Assembly (NCBI GenBank): GCA_020091685.1
Contig: CM034595.1
Coordinates: 38,558,618-38,622,617, forward strand
Length of the DNA stretch: 64,000 nucleotides
Direction: 5' to 3'
Source: Lutjanus erythropterus
Lineage: Eukaryota > Chordata > Actinopteri > Lutjaniformes > Lutjanidae
The position numbers and the translations under genes are program-made. The notes under the pieces were generated by a model. It had not been told where the DNA came from. It was given only the letters and a program-made list of their open reading frames with translations, and made no database searches. Shown here in pieces: positions 36,190-46,966 of the stretch (positions are counted from its first letter, which is position 1; every line of letters starts with the position of its first letter).

Positions 36190-36560
36190 AAAAATGGTAA
36201 ATTTACAAGAAAACAAATTAGATATTCTATAAGAAAAAAACCTCTGAATATCCGACATTAAATTGGTAAATTTATGAGAAAAAAAAAACTTGGATATTCT
36301 CTGATATTAAAGTGGCAAATTTACAAGAAAAAAGTAAGAATTTTCTAGATTAAAGTGGTAAATTTAGGAGAGAAAAAAGGATATCTCTGATATTGAAGTG
36401 GTAAATTTAGAAGAAAAAAATTCCCAGATTAAAGTGGTACATGTAAAAGAAATATTCTCAATATTAAAGTGGCAAATTTTCTAGATTAAAGTGGTAAATT
36501 TACAATAAAAGAACGTGGATATTCTCTGAAATTAAAGAGGAAGGTAAATTTATTTGGATA
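36190..36560. repeat. degenerate AT-rich tandem repeat
   Basis: About nine imperfect units of roughly 22-55 bases, each containing a version of AAAGTGGTAAATTTA(C/G)AAGAAAAAA, most preceded by GATATTCTCTGATATT or TTTCTAGATT. No coding potential. Confidence 0.8.
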
Positions 36561-37479
36561 TTCTCTGAAATTAGAAAGAAAGAAAAATATTGAGGTGTAT
36601 AAAATCTAATATTTATGAATATATCACAGCATTAATCATCTTAAGACTGCATTTAAATTTAAACAAACCAGTTTTAATCATTTGAGAAAATGACCAAAAA
36701 GACTATAGTCGAATCTGTTGGTGCATATATAACAGGATGGTCATATATTCCTGTATATTTTCATAGTTCTAGCGCTGAAAATGCTTCACAATCATAAGAG
36801 TCCCAGGGATGGAACAGTAGGTGTTAAGTGGTACCTGCATGTTCAAATAAGATCCACTACTTAATCTTGTGTTTGGCCAAAACACTGAGTGAACAGAGTA
36901 ATATTTAAAGCCCTCTGCTTTTATTTATTGTATTTATTACAATAGAGCGATACTCAAGAACATTGAAATCAGGATGTTTTTACTAAAAAACATAATTAAA
37001 AGTACTCCAGTGATTTAATATTACAGCTGCATAAAGTTAGGGGACTCATAAGTGACAGATTTTCTTTTAATATCGTCAAAATTGAAGCAGCAGGGGCTGA
37101 GATATCTCAACTTTTAGTCCCTGTTATGAGTCAAGATCCAAAAAACACTGGTTACTGCTTTTCCCATGATGCAACTGTGGCATCTTTTTGTTAGACCCTC
37201 AACGTTTATAACTTCATACCCCAGTTTATACGCCATCCAACCATACAAATATAATTTAATCTAACTAGATTACAGTCTAAACTGCAGCACTGACTTTCAT
37301 TTGTAAAATTAAGTGTACAAACTTAATTACGTACAACACATAGTTGTGGAAATGGCTGCATGAGTAAATCTGTCTGATTCCAAATTAATTTAAGAAGAGT
37401 AATTCTGCAGCCTGTTGGTCCTCAGAAAAGCAGAGCATTTTGGGAAACTCGGCTGCATCTCATCACACCGCACTGTAAC

Positions 37480-38230
37480 CAAGTGTCTGCTTCTGGCTGT
37501 GCTCGCTGTGTTGTTAGCGCTCGGAGGTAGCCTGCCGCTCTCGCCTTCATCACTGTCACCGGCCCGCTGACTCTGCCGTTTTCACTCGCCATAGCAACGG
37601 CACCCCTGTGGCACCGCCATCCATCTACCTGCGCCGGCCCGAGCCACGACGCGCAGGTTTGATGAAGTGGGCACGGCGAGAGACGGAGTGAGCCTCACCG
37701 CCGCCGCTGAGGGATTTATGTGTGTGTGAGAGAGAGAGAGAGAGTAGGCCTATAGGAGGGAACGAGCATTTGTATGTAAGACAGCAAGAGTGCACGAGTT
37801 AAAGTGTGGCAAGACAGCGAGCACATTTGAGTGCTGCAGACCCAGATCGCCTGGAGGAGTGCTATCTTAAATTCCCTTCTCAGTCTGCCAGTAATTGAGG
37901 GAATATTAGAGATACAGTGCTGCAGATGGCTCATGATATGACATATTAGAACACACCCGAGGGGCGAAACGCAGTAATTGGGAGCTTCAAATTCAGATCG
38001 ACCGTGTCAGGCCGGGGGAGAGAGCGGAGGAAAACGAGCGCTATCCGAAAAATCCTGTCGACACCGTCAAAGAAGCGAGCCACAGTGCAGCGTCAACAGC
38101 CGGTGTCAGCCTCAGTGACAGGTTCGACTCAGCCTCCAGCCAGCAGAGGCAGAGGAGGAGGAGGAGGAGGTGAAGGCTGAGTGAGAGGGTGGAGGGGCTG
38201 ATCAAAGAGTCGTGGCAGGTAGAGGCACAG
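37480..38230 (+). promoter_or_regulatory. CpG-rich intronic block, candidate enhancer or alternative promoter
   Basis: From 37500 to 37720 the sequence holds about two dozen CpG dinucleotides in about 220 bases, unlike the AT-rich surroundings. It includes an RFX-type X-box-like sequence (37585-37598, reverse complement GTTGCTATGGCGAG). The following 37860-38040 segment is complex and non-repetitive, with two TAATTG homeodomain cores (37892, 37975) and a CAGATG E-box (37923). A short (GA)n run sits at 37729-37744. No exon was recognised, so the function is inferred. Confidence 0.4.
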
Positions 38231-38389
38231 ACACTGACATAGATGTAAGCTTTCTGGCACATGACTTTGTCCTGAGCATCTTAAGGCACACGTGCACGGA
38301 AATCAAGTTTAGAGCGGCTTAATGAAATGCTGGAGCGTGTTCTCAGAGCTTCACAACTCTGACTGTGGTATACTGAAAATGTTAAACGA

Positions 38390-39028
38390 TATTTGGTGGG
38401 ATAGCAGCAGATTTTGTTGATTTGACTCCATCAATGTGAAGCATTTTGTCTAAAAGAAGGCCCCTAAACTCAACTTTACTTGTATTATTCATACAAACAT
38501 GCAGTACTTCAGAGAGCACAGACAAAAACAAAGGAAAAAGTGAAAAAAAGGACATATTGGCCGTAGAGATGTCTGGCCGCTGGGACAAAAAAGGCCCTAG
38601 TCCTGTGGTGCTCAAAGTACCAAAAAGAATACATTAAAAAAAAAAAAAAAAATCATGGCAGGCAGGGCTGTTCACAATAAGCCACAGATGTTGTTGTGAG
38701 CAGTTACATGTAGGAACTACTTTCTTTATGCAGGTGAATCTAACAGAACAACTTTGCACTTAATAGAAGTAAAATAGTTCCTACATGAAACGGCTCACAA
38801 CAATGTCTGTGGATTATCTTCAGTAAACAGGCTGTGGTTTTTGGTAAGAGACACTGGTTTTGAGTTTTTCAAATGTACTTTGAGCACCGCAAGCTGAGTG
38901 TTATTTAGTCCCATAATATTAGAGAGAAGGCAGAAATCTCTATAGCTGATGTGTCCAAAGCTCTGCAACTCACACCAAAGAAATCCAGGGAAAAATGTGT
39001 ATTTTTGATTTTAGGGTGAACTCTTCCT
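38390..39028. mobile_element. decayed DNA transposon with internal hairpin
   Basis: The right end AGGGTGAACTCTTCC abuts TTAA (39029-39032). The left end is degraded or truncated, so the start is approximate. Inside, 38682-38729 and 38766-38813 form a long inverted repeat (CCACAGATGTTGTTGTGAGC and its near-complement) that would fold as a hairpin. No transposase frame. Confidence 0.5.
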
Positions 39029-40580
39029 TTAAATGAAAGCCAGACCCTGTGATCAGCTGGTGGACTGATCCAGGGACAAGGGGCACGGAGGCTGAAGGTT
39101 GACTCCCTGTTTGGTTTTGTTGAAATCGGGACTGTTAGGAGGCGAGCTGCCGAGGATCTGAGGGACCTGCTGCGTTCACATCTAAAAAGCATGTCTGAGA
39201 GATGAGCTGGTGCCAGGCCACTCAGTGATTTAAAAACTAGTAAGAAAATCTTAAAAGAAATTCTAAAAATGCAGCAAATGCAATATTACAACAAATAAAG
39301 ACAGGAGAGAGGATTTGAAAGTGTCGATGCTGCAACAGCTCTGTTTTGACACGCTGGTGGCCCAGCAAAAAAAGTAATCCTGCAAAAAAGTTGCATCTAA
39401 CCATAATCAAATGCACTGCTTTGTGCTGTCATAAGATTCCAGGTAGATTTGTTGTAACAGAACTGGCGTAATTCTATTGTATGCGATCATGGAGATGCAT
39501 GATGGGATTCTCTTTTGTTGTGTAGCTTTACGTTCCTCATAGCAGTATAAAACTCTGTGCAGCATCTTTGAATCTTTAAAACTCCTGGTTTGCACGTCTC
39601 AAACTGGCATCCCTGCCTCATATTTCATAGTCTCACCGGCATGTGTAGTCACATCACGTCTGAACACCGCCGGTAGGTGGAACAGGGAACCTCTGAAGTG
39701 GATCTCCTGGAACAAGCTGATGGTTCTGGTGGTGATGTCTGAGAGACAGAATCACAAACATATGCAACAGTTGCTTAATGGAACGCAGGAGCCATCTTTT
39801 ATTATTATTAAATCCATACTGCTTCAGAACTGGCTCCTCATCTTCGAGAGGACCTTTTGTCAGCAGCAGAATTTGGGGGGGGGGGCTCTTATTTTAAGCA
39901 ACAGGAAAAAAGTGTGTAATCACAGTGCTGTATTTAAGTAAGTGAGATGAGTGGTGCCACCAAATGTTGCCTAAAAATCCTCTGATCCTGTAGAGCTGTG
40001 AAGCAGTTTGTTACTAAGAAACATGATCCAGACCAACTACTGGAAATAAGATATAGTTATAAGACAGATGTTGATATCTGATAACAAGCAATTTGTCATG
40101 CTGTGAAAGCCAAACAGAACAGAAATAGACTCTGGACCGAAGCTTATATTCAGCTGTTTTTACATCTGTTATGGTACGGAGCTCAACAGTGAGGCTCCTG
40201 AAGTAAAAGTCCCTTTCATGTTCTGAACAGAGGATTGAGACCGTTGGTCGTAATTTTGTAGAAAACGTAGACTGACCCCGAGCTCTGAGATTGTGAAACC
40301 GTGGTAAATGAGTAAGTCCACATGATAGCAACTGTGTTTTATACGCAGTGTTGTAGAGAAGTACTACATTACCCACAATCCTTAAGTGCGACAGTGACAT
40401 CTCTAATTGGCAGCGCTCGCCGTTACCATGGAAATGTTTGCCGCTCCTGCGAACTGGTAGACAACACATTACAACACTGTTATTAACAATTTAAGCACAA
40501 CAATACTGACAAAAGTTACATTTAAGAAGTGGTTATTATGTACATTATATAATTATGTACACAGTCTTGTATCTTGGTCA

Positions 40581-41103
40581 GGAATGGTCACAGTTCATCT
40601 TGAAGTTGGTTGGTTTGGTTCTTAAACATCTTAGTATAAGGATTTTGTGAAACCACAGTTGAGTGATTGAATGGGAAATTCATTTCCAAATCGGAGCTGC
40701 TGAAGAAGTGGACGGTCACCGTTCAGCTCTATAAATATCAGAGAATGTCACCTGCAGTAAAGTGGCGCGCTTTTGCAAGGAAACAAACAAGCCTCTCACC
40801 TGGCAGGTCCTGTACGACTTCACAAGCTCAGATTTGCTTACAATCATGCAACGTGAACCTTAACCGACCAAATCCAAAGTGCAAGGATGTTTGGGCTGCA
40901 TGGCTTCTGGACTGTGCTTGTATGTGGCCTCAAGTGTGGTCCTATTTGTTTTGTGTGTCCTTGTTCTCCAACCTGCATCTGCCTGGTTTACAGCACCGCC
41001 ACAGAGTGTCTTGGGTGTTTGTCTTTGAAAATCTTATTCTCGTAAGAGCCCAGTTTATGTTTATCTGCATATGGTGATGCATTCATTTGACGGTGACCAT
41101 TCC
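40581..41103. mobile_element. possible MITE with GGAATGGTCAC termini
   Basis: An exact 11-base inverted repeat, GGAATGGTCAC at 40581 and GTGACCATTCC ending at 41103, encloses 523 bases. Adjacent bases also partly match. No clear target duplication, so this is tentative. Confidence 0.3.
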
Positions 41104-41278
41104 TTGAATTTTTTGGCAGTATTGGCTGAATTTTGTGTTTCATCCCTGCAAACTGTCTGATGAAGGTCTGATCTCATGTGATGTTAAAGGATAGTACAAG
41201 AAGTTATTGAAATTGTTGGTAGTCTCACGCTCTTTGTTTCTTTTTGTTCTCCTTTTGTCTCTTTCTCCGTCTCTTCAG

Positions 41279-41720
41279 GCCGGTGGGTCCCATACCTCAG
41301 GGCGCCGCACTGACAGTCAACACAAACCCCAACATCAACGTCAAGTCCGAACCCGTCTCACCAAACCGCGACCGCAGCACTCCCAGCTCCACCTGTGGCA
41401 GCGGGGGAGGTGGAGGAGGCCAGGGTCAAGTCCAGGGACAGGGTCTGGTGACGGTCGCCTACCCCGGCACCCTGCGCCTGGAAACGGGAGGTCAGGGCCG
41501 CTCGCCAGTCGACAGCCTCAGCAGCAATGGCAGCTCGTATGAAGGCAGCGACCGGGACGACGGCGCCCAGGGGCGAGGAGGGGGTCCGGACTTCCACCAC
41601 CAGGCCGGCGCCGGGGCCCAACAGCCCACCATGGTCCTCCTGCGGCCCTCTTCGGCCGAGCCCCAGGAGCAGGACGGGACCAACGTCAAGAGGATGAGAA
41701 TGGACACCTGGGTCACATGA
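41279..41720 (+). CDS. mef2d: mef2d last coding exon (C-terminus, stop TGA)
   Basis: Acceptor CTCTTCAG, then one base completing Val and PVGPIPQGAALTVNTNPN. Next comes INVKSEPVSP, the phosphorylation-dependent sumoylation motif (VKSEPVSP, codons 41340-41363) that represses MEF2 activity and opens the gamma region. A Gly-rich linker follows, then GRSPVDSLSSNGSSYEGSDRD and the C-terminal KRMRMDTWVT, the conserved MEF2 nuclear localisation signal, with TGA at 41718-41720. The C-terminal block (SPVDSLSS.GSSYEGSDR) resembles MEF2A more than mammalian MEF2D, although the rest of the protein is MEF2D-like. Total coding from 2068 is 408 codons, so the full protein should be near 540 residues. Confidence 0.95.
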
Positions 41721-43494
41721 AGAGATGATCGCAGAGGGACGGATGGACAGATGGAGATGGAGATGTGTACTTGTGGCTTGTGTACATGCCCCCACCAGCC
41801 CTGATGCCCCCAATCTTCTTCCCCATGCACACACACATACACATATACACACACACACACACATTTATACCCGCCATCAACCCAATAACCGACTGTCCAC
41901 ACAGGAAACGCTGACCTCACACATACAGACACAACACAAGCATGCTAACACACTCTCATGTCGCACGTATGGACACTGACACGCACTTGTATGGCAATGT
42001 GCATACACATATGAACTCTAATGTACTTTCACTCACACATACACACAAAACCCAGAGGGGTTGAGCCACCAAACCAGGGATTATTTGTCAAAACAGTTAC
42101 CATGTTGGACTTTATTCAGCTGTATTTGAATAGGAGTGAACATTTTTAATCAGGCCACAGTGGCCAGTAAAACCCCAAATCTGGCCACTTGGACTATTTC
42201 ACCCGACATGTTGACAGCCGCTGGCAGAGCAGACAAACACGGTTTCCCAGCATGCCGGTGGTATTCTCCCACCCTCATGTCCTTACTGTCTGTTCATCAA
42301 CAGCAAGTTTTGGTCAAACACGGCCGCACTGCGTTTGCGTCAGTGCCACCAAATGAGTCTTTGTACACATCGGCCCGACCACGGTTGTATCGCTATCGCT
42401 CTAGATTCTTGTTTGTTTTCTAAGAGCTCGGGCCGTTTTGCTCTTTTTAAAAGCGTGGAGTTTTGTCCTTCTGTCTTGACTGTTGATCTTTAGAGTTTGG
42501 ATTTGTCTCAGTTTTCAATATAAAAAAAAGACACTAAAAAGAGAAACTCGCCTCCCTCCCCAGCTGAGCCGCCGGCTGCGTCAACAGGCCGGCACTTTGG
42601 CCCTGTACAAGACTGACGACCTCCTGGTCTTTATTTAATCAGAACCATGCAGACTAGCTGTCAAACGAGGAACACGACTTGTTGCCGAGGTAAAAGACTG
42701 CTTTTCTTTGAATCAGGGACGAGCTGCAGCAGCTCAACGACACATGACGCAGATACTCTTAGTTTTACCCACATCTTGTCAACTACAGATGCTGAGAAAG
42801 GCGCGTGTGTGTGTGTTTGATGTGTCTGTCTGTGTGTGAGTGTGTGTGTGTGTGTGTGGGTGTGTATACGGGTTTGTTACCTCAACTGGTCGTTTTTTAA
42901 CAAAGTGATTTGGGCAAATGTTCATTCTCAATTTCATCCTTGAACACACACCTGCAATGCACACAGCTGAAATTATTTTTGTGAAGCGACTCATGTTTTG
43001 AATAGATAGCTGATGTTCACATTTGGGAGATTCGTGAGGTACCATGTATATAAGCAATCTGTAACCTTTGTGGCTTTTGTGTGACAGGGATAAGGTGTTT
43101 TGAAGGTTTAAAAAAATAGATCATATACAAGTATATATTTAAACAGCTTCAGGCGGTAGCAAGGGCAGCTCTGCATCTGGGGCAGGAGACTACAATAGAC
43201 GACAGGGATTGTATATATTAACTATATATTCGGCAGGATATCCCTTAACGAAACAGAAAAACAAAAACAAGCAAACACGTTGATTCTCAGTGGATCGGTC
43301 TCTTTTTTATTATTATTTATGCGTGTATATAAAGTGTAATATGTCGACGAGCCAAGAGAGGGTGCTGTAGAGGCAGAAAGGGAAGACGTAGCCGTGGTGA
43401 CTCGGACTGTTTTGAGTGAGCAATGGTTAGGACTCTGTCACTGATGGAGCGCACTTTACCTTAACCCCCACCCCTGACACCTTAACACACCTGC

Positions 43495-43496
<2 letters not shown>

Positions 43497-43545
<49 letters not shown>
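43497..43545 (+). repeat. (CA)n microsatellite
   Basis: About 24 uninterrupted CA units in the presumed mef2d 3' UTR. Confidence 0.97.
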
Positions 43546-43548
<3 letters not shown>

Positions 43549-44187
43549 GGTTAGACTGATATACCAGGCTGGTTTGTTAACAATCTGATATGCAGCAGAT
43601 ACACAAAGACATTTGTGCACTTTTTTTCCCCTATTTAATCAAACGAATTTAATTAAATTTAAATAATTTATTACTGTACATCAACCAATCAGAGCTCCCT
43701 TTACAACTCTGGGTGCTGGGCCACCTCAAAGTTTTTATTGTGGCATGCTGGCTGCCTGTTTGAAATGAATTTAATTCATTTATGATGTTAAATTGACCAC
43801 CTGAACAGAAACTGTAAACATGAAAACTGAAGAAAAAATGATTATAAGTCTATATGATTGGAGGATAAATCAGAAGTTATGATTTAAAACTTTTCTAAAA
43901 GGAAATCTGCAAATTCAAGTATTAAATATTTCAGAAATAAAAAGAATATATCAAAGTAATACTTAAAAGAAGTATTTAAAATGTATTTTATTTTTTTTAT
44001 AAAATATGAATAATGACAGAAATAATTGGCACATTTAACAATCTTTTTTTTTTCCTAATAGTTTATAAACACCTGACTTAATCAATCATTCATCATAGAA
44101 GCAACAATATGTAAAATTTGGTATTTCTTTGCAATTTGGTGCCCACATACTTTTTTAATGCAAATGGTTTGGTGCATAAAATATGAT

Positions 44188-44381
44188 CACTGTTTTCCAA
44201 AGACGTCCTCAAATGTCTTTTTTTTTGTCCACAACCCAAAAATATTCACAGTTGAGAAAGTGAAATCAGAGAATTTGGACATTTTTTAATAAAAAAAAAA
44301 CTCAAATGATTAATCGACTATCAAAATAAAGGTCAATTACTTTAATGGTCAATTAATAAATGATTAATTGTTGCAGCTGTC
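44188..44381. mobile_element. MITE fragment (GGGCTGCAAC family)
   Basis: Shares GTCCACAA, TATTCA-type sequence, GTGAAATCAGAGAATTT and a terminus TTGTTGCAGCT with the fuller copy at 56355-56593. The opposite terminus is missing. It lies inside the presumed mef2d 3' UTR. Confidence 0.6.
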
Positions 44382-46405
44382 TATGATTACATTAAAGAAA
44401 GACAGAGGCATCATTCACCTTAATACAAGTGAAGCTGTTAGTTTTACATAACGTTGCTTTAAGTAACTAATAAATTCCAAAATCTAGTAGTTTCATCCTT
44501 TATAAGCAGCTGCAGACACTCTAAGCTACTTAACACATTTTGGAAGAAGTATCACTAAACAAACCCCGTTTCATTCCCGTGATGGTCTAAATACGTCTTT
44601 CAGATATTTGCAGATATGATCACTAGTTTTTATGAAGTCATTATTTTGGCATATCAGAGTATCTGCAGCATCAGTGCAGAAATGCCGGCATTATCTGTCG
44701 CAAACATATCAGTCAAACTCTAGAGCAAACACACGGATAGTGTGCGATTGAGCGAGCCAAGGATGTTTCCTGTTTTTGTTTTCCCCCTTTCCTCTCGTTA
44801 AAAGCCATGTGTGAATATTTGAAAGACCTCTCCCTCACCTGTCACTGGTTGGCTGTAGTTTTCTATTACGGAGATGTAAAAATGAAGGTAAAAGAAACGT
44901 GAAGGATGTCATTTTTTTCTACTTTGTAAAAGTGGCAAACAGTGATTTAAGGTTTAGTGGGTAGATTTTAGTAACATTGTGGTCAAGAGTGCAAATTCAT
45001 GTATTTATTTTTTTTTCCTAAAAGCACTCTCAGCCTCCGTCCATTTGCTTGTTAAAAGCTTTGGAGGCAGTCGGGGTATCGTTTGTCGCTAAGCCGGAGG
45101 TTTCAGAACGAGTCTTGATCTTTTAATGACTACCTCCCAAATCCAGCGCAGACTTGTCGACTTTGGGTTTTTACCACATCCAGCCACCACATCCTCCTCA
45201 TGGGCAGGCCCTCGTCACCTCCCTCTCACCCCTGTCACTCACTCAATCACTCACTTTGTGTGTTTTTTTTCCCCGTCTCTGGAAGCTTAATCTTAAAACT
45301 CCACAAACACACAAACACACACATTTCACCACACACTAGTTTTCAGTTTACTCCGTCCAGACAGCGGGTGTCAGCGCTGAGAATGAGTCAAATTATTTGG
45401 GGGGTCATTTCCATGGGTAACACACAACTCCCCCCCTCTCCCCCCTTCAGTTCCCAGCCTCATCACACACTACTCCATCATCCTCTCCTCAGTTCATCTC
45501 TGATTTTTCTCCCCCTTCTCTCCGTCTGTCACTCACACACACACAAACACACGCTCATCCACTCTGTGACAAGTCTGAGCATCAACATTGCTTTTCTGAG
45601 CGCGTGGCAGAGTGAACATAAATCCCCCCCCCCCCCCCCCGAGTGTAAACACTCTGACTGTTAAAGACTGTTGTACCCTGAGCTTTGAACAAAAAAAGAA
45701 AAACCTAACTGGACCCCATGAATAGGTTTGTCAGAAAAAAAAAAGAAACAAAATGGCATCCTCTGCGACGGAACTCACGGGAGTTTTGTTTGTCGGCGGT
45801 CGTCTGAAGCCCTGACACATTCTTTAGAGCAACACTAGGGGTCGCTGTAATCACAAAACAGAAAGACAATCGTGCTGAGAAATAGTTTTAAGAACCTGCA
45901 TCCCCCCTCCCACCTGAAAAAAGCGATTCTTGCTCCTGTATAATGATGTTTAGAAGTCTCACTCACTTTCCAGTGTTAATTTGTGCTGGTGACAGTCTGT
46001 TTTTAATTGTTCTCTGAGAATTGATATTATTATTATTATTATTATCATCATCATGACCACAGCTTACACTGATGGTAGCTGTCATGATGATATAGAGATC
46101 TGCGTTTTTTTGTGTAGGTTAGGCATCTTGTTTTATTTGGAATTTGATTTTATTTTATTATATAAAAATATTCTATAAATATATTTTTTGTTTTCTCTTT
46201 TTGGGATTTGTTTTCTTTTTTCTTCAAAAAGGGTGTTACTAATGTTGCACGATTTTTATGACATGAAACAAACAAACACAAGCGTAGTTGATATTAGTAC
46301 ACGTGTGGCTGTGGACGGAGGCGCTGAACGAGTCGACAAACTGCTTCAATGCTGCAACTTTGAGTCCAAATGTACAAACCTCTCAGTCCACACATGCTAA
46401 CATGG

Positions 46406-46434
46406 AGGGTGGGGGGGTGGGGTGGGGGCGGGGG
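46406..46434 (+). promoter_or_regulatory. G-quadruplex-forming run
   Basis: Five runs of three to seven G separated by single T or C bases on the plus strand. If transcribed it could form an RNA G-quadruplex near the mef2d 3' end. Confidence 0.7.
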
Positions 46435-46720
46435 GCAGCGTGACACGTCTAACTTATTTCTGACCAGACACAATGATGTCAATGCATGGGCGTTTTAAAA
46501 ACAAGCGCAGAGTGAATCATGTTATAGGAAATAAAATGTAATATCGACACAAATATACATCACACAGAAATACATTTAAGAAAAAAAAAAGAAATTGAAG
46601 AAAAAAGTTTAAAATAAATTATAGCTAATATATTGTGTTCGGCTAGTCTGCTTTTTTGTTGTAAAGATGATTTTTTTGTTGTTTTTGGAGAATGATATAC
46701 AATTTGTGTATATTTTCATA

Positions 46721-46726
46721 AATAAA
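46721..46726 (+). promoter_or_regulatory. mef2d: candidate mef2d polyadenylation signal (AATAAA)
   Basis: AATAAA followed about 45-60 bases later by a GT-rich stretch (GTGTTTGTTATTGT). Two further AATAAA hexamers lie just upstream at 46530 and 46613. Confidence 0.5.
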
Positions 46727-46966
46727 GTATGCACTGATATGTTATTACAAATTCTATACTGCTTTTACAAAAAAAGTGTTTGTTATTGTACCAAAGTATC
46801 CATTGGTCCCCTCTTACCCTCCTCCCCTTTTTGCGTATGTTTTACCGTATTTTATATATTAAATAGACAAGTTGACCTACAGAAAAGTTTGACTTTGTGT
46901 CATTTCTTGTGTTATTCTCAGTGTGTTTGAGAGATGACAGCAGTATCATGTTGTGTCCACTAGATG

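Larger units (their letters stand above)
28110..41278 (+). other. mef2d: last mef2d intron (13.2 kb)
   Basis: A long repeat-rich intron with a GTAAGC donor and a TTCAG acceptor after a strong pyrimidine tract. It includes two candidate cassette exons (30338-30406, 35861-35911), several small DNA transposons, a (TTTTC)n-(GT)n compound microsatellite, an AT-rich degenerate tandem repeat at 36190-36560 and a CpG-rich block at 37480-38230. The 181-codon frame at 33481-34026 has no recognisable features. Confidence 0.8.
41721..46726 (+). other. mef2d: presumed mef2d 3' UTR
   Basis: A long 3' UTR is inferred from the absence of any other gene start and from the first good plus-strand poly(A) signal cluster lying near 46.5-46.7 kb. 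It contains interrupted CA/TG tracts, a (CA)n run at 43497-43545, three TGTATATA Pumilio-type sites (43045, 43210, 43324), a MITE-derived stretch at about 44188-44381, poly-C at 45624-45640, and a G-quadruplex-type run at 46406-46434. An earlier AATAAA at 43936 could end a shorter transcript. Without transcripts the true end is uncertain. Confidence 0.55.

Noticed and set aside
36190-36560. CRISPR-like array
   Set aside because: Units vary in length and sequence with no conserved repeat-spacer pattern, and the genome is eukaryotic; it is a degenerate AT-rich tandem repeat.
40667-41077. 136-codon open frame inside a possible MITE
   Set aside because: No family resemblance and it sits within a repeat-like element.
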